A stretch of 64,000 bases of DNA from Leptidea sinapis. Its lineage: Eukaryota; Arthropoda; Insecta; Lepidoptera; Pieridae. Under the pieces are notes generated by a model, which was not told the origin of the DNA, searched no databases, and saw only the letters and a program-made list of their open reading frames with translations. How positions within the stretch are numbered: the stretch's first letter is position 1; each line of letters begins with the position of its first letter. Location of the stretch: NCBI RefSeq assembly GCF_905404315.1, contig NC_066281.1, positions 13,358,001-13,422,000 of the forward strand, in the 5' to 3' direction. The position numbers were made by a program, and so were the translations under genes. This document shows positions 62,341 through 64,000 of the stretch, in pieces.

Positions 62341-63429
62341 AAATTGAGAAACGGGAAAGCTGATTGCACAACAAAATGATGAGTGTACCTACGCACTACA
62401 CAACGCTGGTTCTGACAAAGCTCAAAGAGAAGTAGGTATGAAGATAGTAACAAAATTGATACAAAAAGATACATAATATAAATAACAATGTATTGAATCA
62501 CTTGATCTTGCGCAAATACTATATTATGCAATATGTACACAATAAAGGTTTTTAAACAGACTAAGCACAACAGAAACGTGATATAATTAAGTAATAGTAT
62601 AACACCGAAGAAGTCTGACGTCATTTACAACAGTAACAAAAATCCTATTCGTTTCATCTGTTAACAATTTATATTTTATATAAATCATAAAATTTGTTAT
62701 ACAATATTTTAAAGGTGCATAATTTGGCATGATTACTCTGTAAGACTGTAGGTACCAGAATATTGAAAACCAATCAGTGCAGATCTCCATGAAAAGTTAA
62801 ATAGAAAATTAATCAATCAAATGTTGTACATATTATTTTTTGTAAGGAAAGGATATTTCAAAGGACTCCCAAGACCCCTAACGTAACGATTGATTTTGTA
62901 AAGTTAACAGAATTAGGAAACCCTCAAAATTCTATTTTCGCAGACAAATTACATTTTCTAGTTCTTCTTATCTAGGATGCTTATATTATTGTTGGAAAAA
63001 GTGTAAAAAGCTTTCCGATTTTCATGACATCAACAAAGTTTTTTACCACTGAAACCACGACCCATGAAACTTTGAACGCGACTGCAGTTGCGTTATATGC
63101 GCGATACCTTATTTTCTACGTAATAATTTTATTAACAAGTACGTAGAAAGCATTCCCACTGACACATCCAAAATAAAAGCTCCTTAAGCTATGTTCAGCA
63201 GGAATCAGCGTTTACCTTGACAATGTTTTGACAACGGCTACATCAATGTCGAAAAATATATCAACAAGCTCCTCAACATCAGAATCCGATGTCGTCGGGG
63301 GTGTCAAGTGAGCCGACTGTGGCACCCCATCAGTGGAGTGGTTGCCAGCGTCCGATAGAAATAGTGCTGCCTGTACCATCGGCAACATCTCTAAAAGTGG
63401 TCACCGTCCTGCACCCTTCTGCCTCCACC

Positions 63430-63870
63430 GTCAAACAACTTAGTTAAACACAGTTTCAATCCGCGTCCAAACACACACTGCATTGCGCCACGCTTTCCGC
63501 GACGCTATTTTTTAAGTGCTAATAAATTACCGAACAAAATAATCCAACATTCACCACGGCTAAATGAAAACATACGATCCAGCGTTTAGTGTTCACGCTT
63601 GCCGCTTGGCAAACATTCCTTGCAGAAAACGTGCAACGTTCTTATTACGCAGCTATTAAATATAATGCGATTTCCTATCGACAAGCGAGTCGTGCAAAAC
63701 GTTCGCTACGAACGACGATGAAAGTCAACTGAAAGACGAGACACACATATATATACATCCTTGTTGTTTATGTCTTCACAAATTTATCAACACAGCGCGG
63801 TGCTAGGCGTCGGCGCGATACGACACGAAACATCGACTGTAGTTACTGTACAAGACGAAAAATTTACTGG
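63430..63870 (-). promoter_or_regulatory. Possible tai promoter / first-exon region
   Basis: CpG-richer than the rest of the upstream DNA (for example gcgcggtgctaggcgtcggcgcgatacgac at about 63795-63825). It lies about 5 kb upstream of the first coding exon, whose acceptor demands an upstream exon. No TATA or initiator could be assigned with confidence. Confidence 0.25.
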
Positions 63871-64000
63871 GACACACTCAAACTACTTCTGTCGCAGTCA
63901 CACTTATTGCTGTTTTATATAGCTCTACGCTTCGAGGTTCTATTATTATTTTTTTATTATCTGTTATCTCTTTCGGCAAAACGATATCAGTCTTCATCTC

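Noticed and set aside
63372..63392. An 18-base match (gtaccatcggcaacatct) to the end of tai exon 3 at 53153-53170
   Set aside because: Surrounding sequence does not match, no splice or repeat context is shared, and a chance match or tiny duplication cannot be separated.

Overview
This is nuclear DNA from an insect, most likely a moth or butterfly (Lepidoptera). It is AT-rich and intron-bearing, carries many non-LTR retrotransposon, mariner, hAT, MITE and SINE fragments of types common in Lepidoptera, and holds one large split gene. No prokaryotic features, CRISPR array or complete rRNA gene were seen.

The gene is taiman (tai), the insect p160/SRC/NCOA nuclear-receptor coactivator, on the minus strand. 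I assembled 18 coding exons between about 58255 (start ATG) and 22027 (stop). Every intron has GT..AG ends and every exon-exon phase matches. The deduced protein is about 1,176 residues: bHLH (exons 1-2), PAS-like region (exons 2-5), an acidic and proline-rich middle carrying LXXLL nuclear-receptor boxes (exons 5, 6, 7), a conserved C-terminal segment (exons 9-16), and a last LXXLL box a few residues before the stop (exon 18). Tai proteins act in the nucleus as coactivators of the ecdysone receptor and as partners of the juvenile-hormone receptor Met.

The most unusual locus is exon 7. It lies in a tandem array of seven 226-bp units (44967-46512). Each unit repeats the part of the exon that encodes the LXXLL motif. 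The extra copies are almost identical, stay open in the tai frame, and contain a phase-compatible 186-nt module. The array is bounded on both sides by transposon-like DNA.

Layout, left to right: 1-6800, repeats and LINE fragments; 7560-10870, a decayed LINE; 11000-15480, a mariner-like pseudogene split by a nearly complete LINE with an intact 954-residue ORF2; 15480-22026, the 3' flank or possible 3' UTR of tai, with GC-rich hairpins and E-box palindromes; 22027-58310, tai with introns holding two identical intact mariner copies in opposite orientation (23062-24356 and 55737-57031), a LINE with one frameshift (24850-28050), MITEs, foldback elements, SINEs and hAT remnants; 58310-64000, the 5' flank of tai with a decayed RT pseudogene and a CpG-richer end that may hold the promoter.
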